Positions 37,114-49,720 of a stretch of DNA of 64,000 nucleotides are shown in pieces. Both the position numbers and the translations under genes were made by a program. The DNA comes from Panulirus ornatus (Eukaryota > Arthropoda > Malacostraca > Decapoda > Palinuridae), in assembly GCF_036320965.1 (NCBI RefSeq), contig NC_092224.1:102500448-102564447 (forward strand). The letters run 5' to 3'. Every line of letters starts with the position of its first letter. Within the stretch, counting starts at the first letter, position 1. Below the pieces are notes generated by a model. The model was not told where the DNA came from, made no database searches, and saw only the letters and a program-made list of their open reading frames with translations.

Positions 37114-37126
37114 TAATAATGATAAT
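37013..37126. repeat. (AAT)n between RTE copies L1 and L2
   Basis: About 110 bp of AAT units with a few GAT and AAG interruptions. It serves as the tail of L1 and the left edge of L2. Confidence 0.95.
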
Positions 37127-38205
37127 ATGGTTGTTTAATTTGTTTATGGATGGGGTTGTTAGGGAGGTGAATGCAAGAGTTTTGGAAAGAGGGGCAAGTA
37201 TGAAGTCTGTTGGGGATGAGAGAGCTTGGGAAGTGAGTCAGTTGTTCGCTGATGATACAGCGCTGGTGGCTGATTCATGTGAGAGACTGCTGAAGCTGGT
37301 GACTGAGTTTGGTAAAGTGTGTGAAAGAAGAAAGTTAAGAGTAAATGTGAATAAGAGCAAGGTTATTAGGTACAGTAGGGTTGTGGGTCAAGTCAATTGG
37401 GAGGTGAGTTTGAATGGAGAAAAACTGGAGGAAGTGAAGTGTTTTAGATATCTGGGAGTGGATCTGGCAGCGGATGGAAACATGGAAGCGGAAGTGGATC
37501 ATAGGGTGGGGGAGGGGGCGAAAATTCTGGGAGCCTTGAAGAATGTGTGGAAGTTGAGAACATTATCTCGGAAAGCAAAAATGGGTATGTTTGAAGGAAT
37601 AGTGGTTCCAACAATGTTGTATGGTTGCGAGGCGTGGACTATGGATAGAGTTGTGCGCAGGAGGATGGATGTGCTGGAAATGAGATGTTTGAGGACAATG
37701 TGTGGTGTGAGGTGGTTTGATCGAGTAAGTAACGTAAGGGTAAGAGAGATGTGTGGAAATAAAAAGAGCGTGGTTGAGAGAGCAGAAGAGGGTGTTTTGA
37801 AATGGTTTGGTCACATGGAGAGAATGAGTGAGGAAAGATTGACCAAGAGGATATATGTGTCGGAGGTGGAGGGAACGAGGAGAAGAGGGAGACCAAATTG
37901 GAGGTGGAAAGATGGAGTGAAAAAGATTTTGTGTGATCGGGGCCTGAACATGCAGGAGGGTGAAAGGAGGGCAAGGAATAGAGTGAATTGGATCGATGTG
38001 GTATACCGGGGTTGACGTGCTGTCAGTGGATTGAATCAAGGCATGTGAAGCGTCTGGGGTAAACCATGGAAAGCTGTGTAGGTATGTATATTTGCGTGTG
38101 TGGACGTATGTATATACATGTGTATGGGGGGTGGGTTGGGCCATTTCTTTCGTCTGTTTCCTTGCGCTACCTCGCAAACGTGGGAGACAGCGACAAAAAA
38201 AAAAG
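37127..38205 (+). pseudogene. RTE LINE copy L2, 5'-truncated inside the reverse transcriptase
   Basis: The copy begins abruptly at the 'atggttgtttaatttg' of motif B (WLFNLFMD), directly after (AAT)n. The frame stays open to the normal stop at 38015, preserving FADD but with one leucine lost just upstream (SQLFADD instead of SQLLFADD, a 3-bp deletion). The endonuclease, fingers and motif A are absent, so it cannot encode an enzyme. The 3' UTR is the short-tail type (to about 38197), followed by an A-rich tail. Confidence 0.93.
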
Positions 38206-38213
38206 AAAAAATG

Positions 38214-38215
<2 letters not shown>

Positions 38216-38266
<51 letters not shown>

Positions 38267-38267
38267 T
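38216..38267. repeat. (AAT)n between RTE copies L2 and L3
   Basis: About 17 AAT units. The boundary with L3 shares the word 'aataaaaag', so the exact junction is ambiguous by a few bases. Confidence 0.95.
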
Positions 38268-40212
38268 AATAAAAAGATGTTCTGGAAGGAGGTAAAGTGC
38301 GTAAGACCAGGGAGCAAATGGGAACTTCAATGAAGGGTGCAAATGGGGAGGTGATAACAAGTAGTGGTGATGTGAGAAGGAGATGGAGTGAGTATCTTGA
38401 AGGTTTGTTGAATGTGTTTGATGATAGAGTGGCAGATATAGGGTGTTTTGGTCGAGGTGGTGTGCAAAGTGAGAGGGTTAGGGAAAATGATTTGGTAAAC
38501 AGAGAAGAGGTAGTAAAAGCTTTGCGGAATATGAAAGCCGGCAAGGCAGCAGGTTTGGATGGTATTGCAGTGGAATTTATTAAAAAAGGGGGTGACTGTA
38601 TTATTGACTGGTTGGTAAGGTTATTTAATGTATGTATGACTCATGGTGAGGTGCCTGAGGATTGGCGGAATGCGTGCATAGTGCCATTGTACAAAGGCAA
38701 AGGGGATAAGAGTGAGTGCTCAAATTACAGAGGTATAAGTTTGTTGAGTATTCCTGGTAAATTATATGGGAGGGTATTGACTGAGAGGGTGAAGGCATGT
38801 ACAGAGCATCAGATTGGGGAAGAGCAGTGTGGTTTCAGAAGTGGTAGAGGATGTGTGGATCAGGTGTTTGCTTTGAAGAATGTATGTGAGAAATACTTAG
38901 AAAAGCAAATGGATTTGTATGTAGCATTTATGGATCTGGAGAAGGCACATGATAGAGTTGATAGAGATGCTCTGTGGAAGGTATTACGAATATATGGTGT
39001 GGGAGGAAAGTTGTTAGAAGCAGTGAAAAGTTTTTATCGAGGATGTAAGGCATGTGTACGTGTAGGAAGAGAGGAAAGTGATTGGTTATCAGTGAATGTA
39101 GGTTTGCGGCAGGGGTGTGTGATGTCTCCATGGTTGTTTAATTTGTTTATGGATGGGGTTGTTAGGGAGGTAAATGCAAGAGTTTTGGAAAGAGGGGCAA
39201 GTATGATGTCTGTTGGGGATGAGAGAGCTTGGGAAGTGAGTCAGTTGTTGTTCGCTGATGATACAGCGCTGGTGGCTGATTCATGTGAGAAACTGCAGAA
39301 GCTGGTGACTGAGTTTGGTAAAGTGTGTGAAAGAAGAAAGTTAAGAGTAAATGTGAATAAGAGCAAGGTTATTAGGTACAGTAGGGTTGAGGGTCAAGTC
39401 AATTGGGAGGTTAGTTTGAATGGAGAAAAACTGGAGGAAGTAAAGTGTTTTAGATATCTGGGAGTGGATCTGGCAGCGGATGGAACCATGGAAGTGGAAG
39501 TGGATCATAGGGTGGGGGAGGGGGCGAAAATCCTGGGAGCCTTGAAGAATGTGTGGAAGTCGAGAACATTATCTCGGAAAGCAAAAATGGGTATGTTTGA
39601 AGGAATAGTGGTTCCAACAATGTTGTATGGTTGCGAGGCGTGGGCTATGGATAGAATTGTGCGCAGGAGGATGGATGTGCTGGAAATGAGATGTTTGAGG
39701 ACAATGTGTGGTAAGAGCTGGTTTGATTGAGTAAGTAACGTAAGGGTAAGAGAGATGTGTGGAAATAAAAAGAGCGTGGTTGAGAGAGCAGAAGAGGGTG
39801 TTTTGAAATGGTTTGGGCACATGGAGAGAATGAGTGAGGAAAGATTGACCAAGAGGATATATATGTCGGAGGTGGAGGGAACGAGGAAAAGTGGGAGACC
39901 AAATTGGAGGTGGAAAGATGGAGTGAAAAAGATTTTGTGTGATCGGGGCCTGAACATGCAGGAGGGTGAAAGGAGGGCAAGGAACAGAGTGAATTGGATC
40001 GATGTGGTATACCGGGGTTGACGTGTTGTCAGTGGATTGAATCAGGGCATGTGAAGCGTCTGGGGTAAACCATGGAAAGCTGTGTAGGTATGTATATTTG
40101 TGTGTGTGGATGTATGTATATACATGTGTATGGGGGTGGGTTGGGCCATTTCTTTCGTCTGTTTCCTGGCGCTACCTCGCAACCGCGGGAGACAGCGACA
40201 AAGCAAAAAAAA
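38268..40212 (+). pseudogene. RTE LINE copy L3, 5'-truncated, with one frameshift and one stop
   Basis: The copy begins at 'aataaaaagatgttctgg' (ENKKMFW, residue about 413 of the full protein). A 4-bp deletion near 38296 ('ggaggtaaagtg' for 'ggaggtaaataaagtg') shifts the frame at the start. The rest of the reverse transcriptase is open (to 39730) with motif A FMDLEKAHDRV (Y to H), motif B intact and motif C FADD. A CGA-to-TGA change at 39728-39730 (in WFDR, a CpG) ends it early; the remaining 88 codons (39755-40021) continue in the same frame. Short-tail 3' UTR. Confidence 0.93.
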
Positions 40213-40224
40213 GAAAAAAAAAAA

Positions 40225-40260
40225 ATAATAATAATAATAATAATAATAAAAATAATAATG

Positions 40261-40326
<66 letters not shown>
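40225..40326. repeat. (AAT)n between RTE copy L3 and SINE S1
   Basis: About 100 bp of AAT units with ATG and AAAAT interruptions. The SINE head 'tatccctgggg' follows immediately. Confidence 0.95.
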
Positions 40327-40577
40327 TATCCCTGGGGATAGGGGAGAAAGAATACTTCGCACGTATTCCCTGCAAGTCGTAGAAGGCGACTAAAAGGGGA
40401 GGGAGCGGGTGGCTGGAAATCCTCCCCTCTTTTTTTTTTTTTTTTTTAATTTTCTAAAAGAAGGAACAGAGAAGGGGGCCAGGTGAGCATATTCCCTCAG
40501 AGGGCCAGTCCTCTGTTCTTAGCGCTACCTTGCTAACGCGGGAAATGGCGAATAGTTTGAAAGAAAGAAAAGAAAAA
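40327..40577 (+). mobile_element. SINE-like element S1, built from the two ends of the RTE LINE
   Basis: The first 120 bp ('tatccctggggatagggg', 'gaagaatact...tcccc' blocks, 'gaaatcctcccctc', T-run, 'ttctaaaa') match the 5' UTR of RTE copy L11 (60597-60722). The next 60 bp ('ggaacagagaaggggg') look like a diverged version of the first codons of the LINE ORF. The end ('ctctgttcttagcgctacc', 'gctaacgcgggaaatggcga') aligns with the LINE 3' end ('tgtttccttgcgctacctcg', 'aacgcgggagacagcga'). It has no ORF and no obvious tRNA-type promoter boxes. The A-rich tail grades into (AAT)n. I infer it is a non-autonomous derivative of the LINE. Confidence 0.8.
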
Positions 40578-40595
40578 TAATAATAATAATTATTT

Positions 40596-42389
40596 TATTT
40601 TTATTATACTTTGTCGTTGTCTCCCGCGTTTGCGAGGTAGCGCAAGGAAACAGACGAAAGAAATGGCCCAACCCCCCCCATACACATGTATATACATACG
40701 TCCACACACGCAAATATACATACCTACACAGCTTTCCATGGTTTACCCCAGACGCTTCACATGCCCTGCTTCAATCCACTGACAGCACGTCAACCCCGGT
40801 ATACCACATCGCTCCAATTCACTCTATTCCTTGCCCTCCTTTCACCCTCCTGCATGTTCAGGCCTCGATCACACAAAATCTTTTTCACTCCATCTTTCCA
40901 CCTCCAATTTGGTCTCCCTCTTCTCCTCGTTCCCTCCACCTCCGACACATATATCCTCTTGGTCAATCTTTCCTCACTCATTCTCTCCATGTGCCCAAAC
41001 CACTTCAAAACACCCTCTTCTGCTCTCTCAACCACGCTCTTTTTATTTCCACACATCTCTCTTACCCTTACGTTACTCACTCGATCAAACCACCTCACAC
41101 CACACATTGTCCTCAAACATCTCATTTCCAGCACATCCATCCTCCTGCGCACAACTCTATCCATAGCCCACGCCTCGCAACCATACAACATTGTTGGAAC
41201 CACTATTCCTTCAAACATACCCATTTTTGCTTTCCGAGATAATGTTCTCGACTTCCACACATTCTTCAAGGCCCCCAGGATTTTCGCCCCCTCCCCCACC
41301 CTATGATCCACTTCCGCTTCCATGGTTCCATCCGCTGCCAGAGCCACTCCCAGATATCTAAAACACTTCACTTCCTCCAGTTTTTCTCCATTCAAACTCA
41401 CCTCCCAATTGACTTGACCCTCAACCCTACTGTACCTAATAACCTTGCTCTTATTCACATTTACTCTTAACTTTCTTCTTCCACACACTTTTCCAAACTC
41501 AGTCACCAGCTTCTGCAGTTTCTCACATGAATCAGCCACCAGCGCTGTATCATCAGCGAACAACAACTGACTCACTTCCCAAGCTCTCTCATCCCCAACA
41601 GACTTCATACTTGCCCCTCTTTCCAAAACTCTTGCATTTACCTCCCTAACAACCCCATCCATAAACAAATTAAACAACCATGGAGACATCACACACCCCT
41701 GCCGCAAACCTACATTCACTGAGAACCAATCACTTTCCTCTCTTCCTACACGTACACATGCCTTACATCCTCGATAAAAACTTTTCACTGCTTCTAACAA
41801 CTTTCCTCCCACACCATATATTCTTAATACCTTCCACAGAGCATCTCTATCAACTCTATCATATGCCTTCTCCAGATCCATAAATGCTACATACAAATCC
41901 ATTTGCTTTTCTAAGTATTTCTCACATACATTCTTCAAAGCAAACACCTGATCCACACATCCTCTACCACTTCTGAAACCACACTGCTCTTCCCCAATCT
42001 GATGCTCTGTACATGCCTTCACCCTCTCAATCACTACCCTCCCATATAATTTACCAGGAATACTCAACAAACTTATACCTCTGTAATTTGAGCACTCACT
42101 CTTATCCCCTTTGCCTTTGTACAATGGCACTATGCACGCATTCCGCCAATCCTCAGGCACCTCACCATGAGTCATACATACATTAAATAACCTTACCAAC
42201 CAGTCAACAATACAGTCACCCCCTTTTTTAATAAATTCCACTGCAATACCATCCAAACCTGCTGCCTTGCCGGCTTTCATCTTCCGCAAAGCTTTCACTA
42301 CCTCTTCTCTGTTTACCAAATCATTTTCCCTAACCCTCTCACTCTGCACACCACCTCGACCAAAACACCCTATATCTGCCACTCTATCA

Positions 42390-42390
<1 letters not shown>
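40596..42390 (-). pseudogene. RTE LINE copy L4, 5'-truncated, open reverse transcriptase frame of 530 codons
   Basis: Minus-strand copy in opposite orientation to L1-L3. The 3' UTR (short-tail type) occupies 40600-40789 and the frame is open from about 42382 to 40790. It starts at ADIGCFGRGG (full-protein residue about 470), so the endonuclease and the upstream linker are missing. The reverse transcriptase is complete with FMDLEKAYDRV, GLRQGCVMSP and FADD, and the C-terminus is intact (ending DVVYRG). The 5' edge abuts (ATT)n. It is the best-preserved reverse transcriptase with a canonical motif C in this window, but without endonuclease or natural start it is not a complete element. Confidence 0.93.
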
Positions 42391-42444
<54 letters not shown>

Positions 42445-42480
42445 CATTACCATTATTATTATTATTATCATTATTATCAT
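42391..42480. repeat. (ATT)n at the 5' edge of RTE copy L4
   Basis: About 90 bp of ATT units with ATC interruptions, shared as the tail of the adjoining LINE fragment L5. Confidence 0.95.
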
Positions 42481-42484
42481 AATT

Positions 42485-42725
42485 TATATTTATTCATTTT
42501 GCTTTGTCGCTGTCTCCCGCATTTGCGAGGTAGCACAAGGAAACAGACGAAAGAAATGGCCCAATCCACCCCCATATACATGTATATACATACATGTCCA
42601 CACATGCAAATATACATACCTATACATCTCAATGTACAAATATATATACACACACAGACACATACATATATACCCATGCACACAATTCACACTGTCTGCC
42701 TTTATTCATTCCCATTATTACTATA
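42485..42725 (-). mobile_element. RTE LINE fragment L5, 3' UTR only
   Basis: Minus-strand fragment starting with the 3' end ('gctttgtcgctgtctcccg') and stopping in the long-tail type 3' UTR ('tgcctttattcattccca'). No coding part remains. Confidence 0.88.
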
Positions 42726-42821
42726 CAGATGACACACGACATGGGAGTTGAGATTAGGAAAGGTTCATTCTTTTTGTAGAATAAATTCCCTGCATATTTT
42801 CATGTCATTGTTTTACGTGCT

Positions 42822-44242
42822 AGATTTATATAGCAAACAAGATATGAATATAATATTTGTAATTCTTATCCATCACCAGATTTATATGGCAAACAAGATA
42901 TGAATATAATATTTGTAATTCTTATCCATCACCAGATTTATATAGCAAACAAGATATGAATATAATATTTGTAATTCTTATCCATCACCAGATTTATATA
43001 GCAAACAAGATATGAATATAATATTTGTAATTCTTATCCATCACCAGATTTATATAGCAAACAAGATATGAATATAATATTTGTAATTCTTATCCATCAC
43101 CAGATTTATATAGCAAACAAGATATGAATATAATATTTGTAATTCTTATCCATCACCAGATTTATATAGCAAACAAGATATGAATATAATATTTGTAATT
43201 CTTATCCATCACCAGATTTATATAGCAAACAAGATATGAATATAATATTTGTAATTCTTATCCATCACCAGATTTATATAGCAAACAAGATATGAATATA
43301 ATTTTTAATATAATATTTGTAATTCTTATCCATCACCAGATTATATAGCAAACAAGATATGAATATAATATTTGTAATTCTTATCCATCACCAGATTAAT
43401 ATAGCAAACAAGATATGAATATAATATTTGTAATTCTTATCCATCACCAGATTTATATAGCAAACAAGATATGAATATTAATATTTGTAATTCTTATCCA
43501 TCACCAGATTTATATAGCAAACAAGATATGAATATAATATTGTAATTCTTATCATCACAGATATTTATTTTATATAGCAAACAAGATATGAATATAATAT
43601 TTGTAATTCTTATCCATCACCAGATTTATATAGCAAACAAGATATGAATATAATATTTGTAATTCTTATCCATCACCAGATTTATATAGCAAACAAGATA
43701 TGAATATAATATTTGTAATTCTTATCCATCACCAGATTTATATAGCAAACAAGATATGAATATAATATTTGTAATTCTTATCCATCACCAGATTTATATA
43801 GCAAACAAGATATGAATATAATATTTGTAATTCTTATCCATCACCAGATTTATATAGCAAACAAGATATGAATATAATATTTGTAATTCTTATCCATCAC
43901 CAGATTTATATAGCAAACAAGATATGAATATAATATTTGTAATTCTTATCCATCACCAGATTTATATAGCAAACAAGATATGAATATAATATTTGTAATT
44001 CTTATCCATCACCAGATTTATATAGCAAACAAGATATGAATATAATATTTGTAATTCTTATCCATCACCAGATTTATATAGCAAACAAGATATGAATATA
44101 ATATTTGTAATTCTTATCCATCACCAGATTTATATAGCAAACAAGATATGAATATAATATTTGTAATTCTTATCCATCACCAGATTTATATAGCAAACAA
44201 GATATGAATATAATATTTGTAATTCTTATCCATCACCAGATT
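42822..44242. repeat. 56-bp satellite, about 25 units
   Basis: The unit consists of 'agatttatatagcaaacaag', 'atatgaatataatatttgta' and 'attcttatccatcacc', repeated head to tail with no spacers. Units on both flanks are almost identical. A middle section (about 43290-43580) contains the irregular ones: a 10-bp insertion near 43300, single-base gains and losses, and a scrambled unit near 43540-43575. It is 75% AT or more. There is no coding content. Confidence 0.97.
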
Positions 44243-44715
44243 TTCTGAAGAACATATGATGGAACAGCATCACTAGAGATGAGCATCAATTCTCAAGCCA
44301 TTTCCTCAAGGAATTAATCCTATATTGTGCACAAGTCATGTGGGAGACTTTCATGCATAAGGTAAGATTATTATTGATTATATTTACTTACACTCTTACT
44401 ACTGTAATGTATTCTTTACGTTCTGTCTTAATGTAAAACTCTAGTGACATATCTCTGCCTATTTCACTTAATCCACTTTGTAATATATGCAATTTTTTTT
44501 TTTTTTTGTATACTGCTAGTACGTGAATTATAAGCTTCTCTGAATTTTGCTGAAAACACTTAATTCCTGTATCTTGGTTACTAATCTGAATTAGTATATC
44601 AAATCCTGGCGTGAATATTATGATCAATCAGAATATTAATTCCGCATTATCATGAATCATATACCAAGATTATTACCCAAGATTGGATGCAGTAACTAAA
44701 GAATGCTAACTAGAA
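44243..44715. other. Unassigned AT-rich stretch between two satellites
   Basis: No motif recognised. A T-run lies near 44492-44507. Confidence 0.5.
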
Positions 44716-45172
44716 AATTAATCCATTATAACACAGGACATAAATCAATTCATTATAACATGGGACATATAGATTAATCCATTATAACACGGGACATCAT
44801 AAATTAATCCATTATAACACGGGACATAAATCAATTCATTATAACATGGGACAAATAGATTAATCCATTATAACATGGGACATCATAAATTAATCCATTA
44901 TAACACGGGACATAAATCAATTCATTATAACATGGGACATATAGATTAATCCATTATAACACGGGACATCATAAATCAATCCATTATAACACGGGATATA
45001 AATCAGTTCATTATAACATGGGACATATAGATTAATCCATTATAACACAGGACATCATAAATTAATCCATTATAACATAGGACATCATAAATTGAACCAT
45101 TTAACATGGGACAAATTGATCCATTATAAAGTGTGACATCATAAATTGATCCATTATGGGACATCATAAATT
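44716..45172. repeat. 27-30-bp tandem repeat with higher-order pattern
   Basis: Units read 'attaatccattataacac' plus 'gggacatcataa', or 'aatcaattcattataacat' plus 'gggacatatag'. Three alternating unit types form an approximately 85-bp higher-order period, clearest at 44716-45060, with decay on the right side (shortened units at 45095-45165). Confidence 0.92.
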
Positions 45173-45427
45173 CGTATATTAATTTCTAGGATTATCTAAA
45201 TGTATTAAATCGTTAATTTCATAAGATATATAAAATCCTGATATTGATCTTGATGCAGCAAACCTTGGCAATACTATCAGCTGTTAATCTATTCATTCCT
45301 GGGTAGACTAAAGACATTAAATTCTAGGATTATTACTGGCAATTAATCTATCAACTAAGGATTACCCAATACCTTTATAGTAATTTCTTCACTATGGAGC
45401 CTTGATGTAATTTATTAATGTAGGAAG

Positions 45428-46400
<973 letters not shown>

Positions 46401-46500
46401 NNNNNNNNNNNNNNNNNNNNNNNNNNNNNNNNNNNNNNNNNNNNNNNNNNNNNNNNNNNNNNNNNNNNNNNNNNNNNNNNNNNNNNNNNNNNNNNNNNNN
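46401..46500. other. Assembly gap (100 N) between inverted RTE copies
   Basis: Exactly 100 N. The left flank is antisense LINE (NKSK region) and the right flank is sense LINE (KWFGHMERM region), so the join lies between inverted repeats and may be unreliable. Confidence 0.98.
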
Positions 46501-47158
46501 GGTTTGGGCACATGGAGAGAATGAGTGAGGAAAGATTGACCAAGAGGATATATGTATCGGAGGTGGAGGGAACAAGGAGAAGTGGGAGACCAAATTGGAG
46601 GTGGAAAGATGGAGTGAAAAAGATTTTGTGTGATCGGGGCCTGAACATGCAGGAGGGTGAAAGGCGGGCAAGGAATAGAGTGGATTGGATAGATGTGGTA
46701 TACCGGGGTTGACGTGCTGTCAGTGGATTGAATCAGGGCATGTCAAGCGTCTGGGGTAAACCATGGAAAGTAGTGTGGGGCCTGGATGTGGAAAGGGAGC
46801 TGTGGTTTCGGGCATTATTGCATGACAGCTTGAGACTGAGTGTGAACGTGTGGGGCCTTCGTTGTTTTTTCCTGGCGCTACCTCGCACATATGAGGGGGG
46901 AGGGGGATGGTGTTCCATGTGTGGCGGTTTGGCGATGGGAGTGGGTAGGGGCAGATAGTGTAAATTGTGTGCATGGCTGTATATGTGTGCGTCTGTGTGT
47001 GTATATATATGTGTACATTTAGATGTATAGGTGTGTGTATTTGCGTGTGTGGACGTGTATGTATATACATGTGTATGGGGGTGGGTTGGGCAATTTTCTT
47101 TCGTCTGTTTCCTTGCGCTACCTCGCAACCCGCGGGAGACAGCGACAAAGCAAAATAA
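46501..47158 (+). pseudogene. RTE LINE copy L7, 3' part, long-tail type
   Basis: The copy begins at the gap in FGHMERMSEERLTKR and remains open to the normal stop at about 46712 (ending DVVYRG). The 3' UTR is the long-tail type: after 'ccatggaaag' it has about 260 bp ('tagtgtggggcctggatgtg' through 'gtgtacatttagatgta') that short-tail copies lack, then the common end 'gcgctacctcgcaacccgcg'. Confidence 0.92.
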
Positions 47159-47169
47159 ATAAAAATAAT

Positions 47170-47890
<721 letters not shown>

Positions 47891-47891
47891 T

Positions 47892-48988
47892 ATTCCTATG
47901 AGTCCACGGAGAAAATGAAACACGAAAAGTTCCCAAGTGCAGTTTCGTGTAATAATAACATCATTAGGGGAGACACAAGAGAGAAATATAACAGTCAGTT
48001 GATATACATCGAAGAGACGAAGCTAGGACGCCATTTGGTAAACATGTGATTGTCCAAAACATACAATGAGCGTTCATAAACTTATAATTTTACAAATCTT
48101 ATCAGCAATAAAGTTATCTAATTTGTACAGACCATCACTAATATTAAGATTATAATTCTTTGTGTATTCAATAATAGAAGATTCAATGATATTTTTCTTG
48201 GTAATAGAATTAACAACTGAGATACCGTTACTCCAGTCAATACAATGATCATAGTTTTGAACATGATTAAACAAGGCATTTGATTCTTGTCCCGTTCTTA
48301 TACTATATTTATGTTGCTTAAGTCTAACAGAAAGATCCTTACTAGTCCGACCAACATAAAAGTTTATCACACTTTCCACAATGAATTTTATAGATGTAAC
48401 CAAGAGAATTTTCTGGTGAATTCCTGATTAAGATATTCTTTATAGTATTATTGTTGCTAAAGGCAACATTTACATTAAAGGATTTAAGCAACATGGGAAG
48501 CAAAGTTGAATTATTATCAAAAGGGAGAACTAAAAGTGTCTTGGTGTCAATGGGAGGTTTGGGCTCAACTCTATAAAATGATTTCTTTGCTAACTTAAGG
48601 GATTTATCAGTTAAAGATCTAGGGTACTTTAACTTAGATCCAATAGAATATATCTTCTTAAACTCATCATCAATAAACTCTGTACTGCAAATACGTAATG
48701 CCCTTAGGAACATAGATTGAAATGATGATATTTAACTCTGTCATGTTGAGATGAGTAATAATGGATATATGAGCATACATTGGTGGGTTTTCTGAATATG
48801 CTAAACTTAAACTTGTTTCCTTGTCTTTAGATCATGTAATCTAAAAATAGTAACATACCATTATTTTCGTTATCTACAGTAAATTTGATGAAAGGTACTA
48901 AATTGTTAAGTAAGGGGAGAAATATTTGTAAATTTTCATTTGTTGGCAAAAACACAGAGAACATCATCTACATACCTCAACCAAGTTC
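47892..48988 (-). pseudogene. Inverted, truncated Penelope-like element copy (P0) with the C-terminal end of the reverse transcriptase
   Basis: Reading the minus strand downward from 48985, WLRYVDDVLCVFA is reverse transcriptase motif C in its PLE form (YVDD). It is followed by LLNNLVPSIKFTVDNENNG and FSIFRKPTNVCSYIHYYSS, which fit the PLE segment after the active site, though with frame breaks. Then come FLRALRICSTEFIDDEFKK (48713 onward) and the GIY-YIG domain. A frameshift between CDK and FYVG splits the last two into open frames 48713-48342 and 48403-48074. The copy is cut off at its 5' side just upstream of YVDD, where it meets the direct copy P1 head to head. Confidence 0.8.
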
Positions 48989-49720
48989 GCAAAGAAATCA
49001 TTTTATAGAGTTGAGCCCAAACCTCCCATTGACACCAAGAATCTTTTAGTTCTCCCTTTTAATTATAATTTCACTTTTCTTCCCATGTTGCTTAAATCCT
49101 TTAATGTAAATGTTGTCTTTAGCAACAAGAATACTATAAAGAATATTTTAATCAGGAATTCAACAGAAAATTGTCTTGGTTGCATCTATAAAGTTCCTTG
49201 TGGCAACTGTGATAAATTTTATGTTGGTCAGACTGGTAAGGATCTTTCTGTTAGACTTAAGCAACATGAATAAGAACGGGACAAGAATCAAATACCTTGT
49301 TTAATCATGTTAAAAACTATGATCATTGTATTGACTGGAGTTACGCCATCTCAGTTGTTAACTCTAACTCTATTACCAATAGAAATATCATTGAATCTTC
49401 TATTATAAATACACAAAGAATTATAATCTTAATATTAGTGATGGTCTGTACAAATTAGATAGCTTTATTGTTGATAAGATTTGTAAAATGATAAGTTTAT
49501 GAACGCTTGTTGTATGTTTTGGACAATCACATATTTACCAAATGGCGTCCTAGCTTCGTCTCTTCGATGTATATCAACTGACTGTTATATTTCTTTCATG
49601 TGTTTCTCCTGATGATGTGATTATTACACGAAAGTGCACTTGGGAAGTTTTCGTGTTTCATTTTCCCCGTGGATTCATAGGAATATCTTGATCACGCGCA
49701 AAATTGTGATCTTTTACGAC
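48989..49720 (+). pseudogene. Direct PLE copy P1, 5'-truncated (GIY-YIG part)
   Basis: Begins at 'aaagaaatcattttatagag' (KKSFYRVEPKPP region) and covers the GIY-YIG domain (GCIYKVPCGNCDKFYVGQTG, near 49175-49235). A stop follows at LKQHE (about 49271), and a short deletion has removed the next residues. The unit continues through the shared 3' region into the start of P2, making it the first of three direct repeats. Confidence 0.8.

Noticed and set aside
42822..44242. Regular 56-bp array as a possible CRISPR array
   Set aside because: Units follow each other with no unique spacers, and the surrounding DNA is eukaryotic repeat; this is an ordinary satellite.
49634..49720. Upstream extension of the PLE frame from a GTG codon
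   Set aside because: Eukaryotic initiation at GTG is unlikely and the extension lies in the shared 3'/5' repeat region; the ATG at 49721 (51069 in P3) is preferred.
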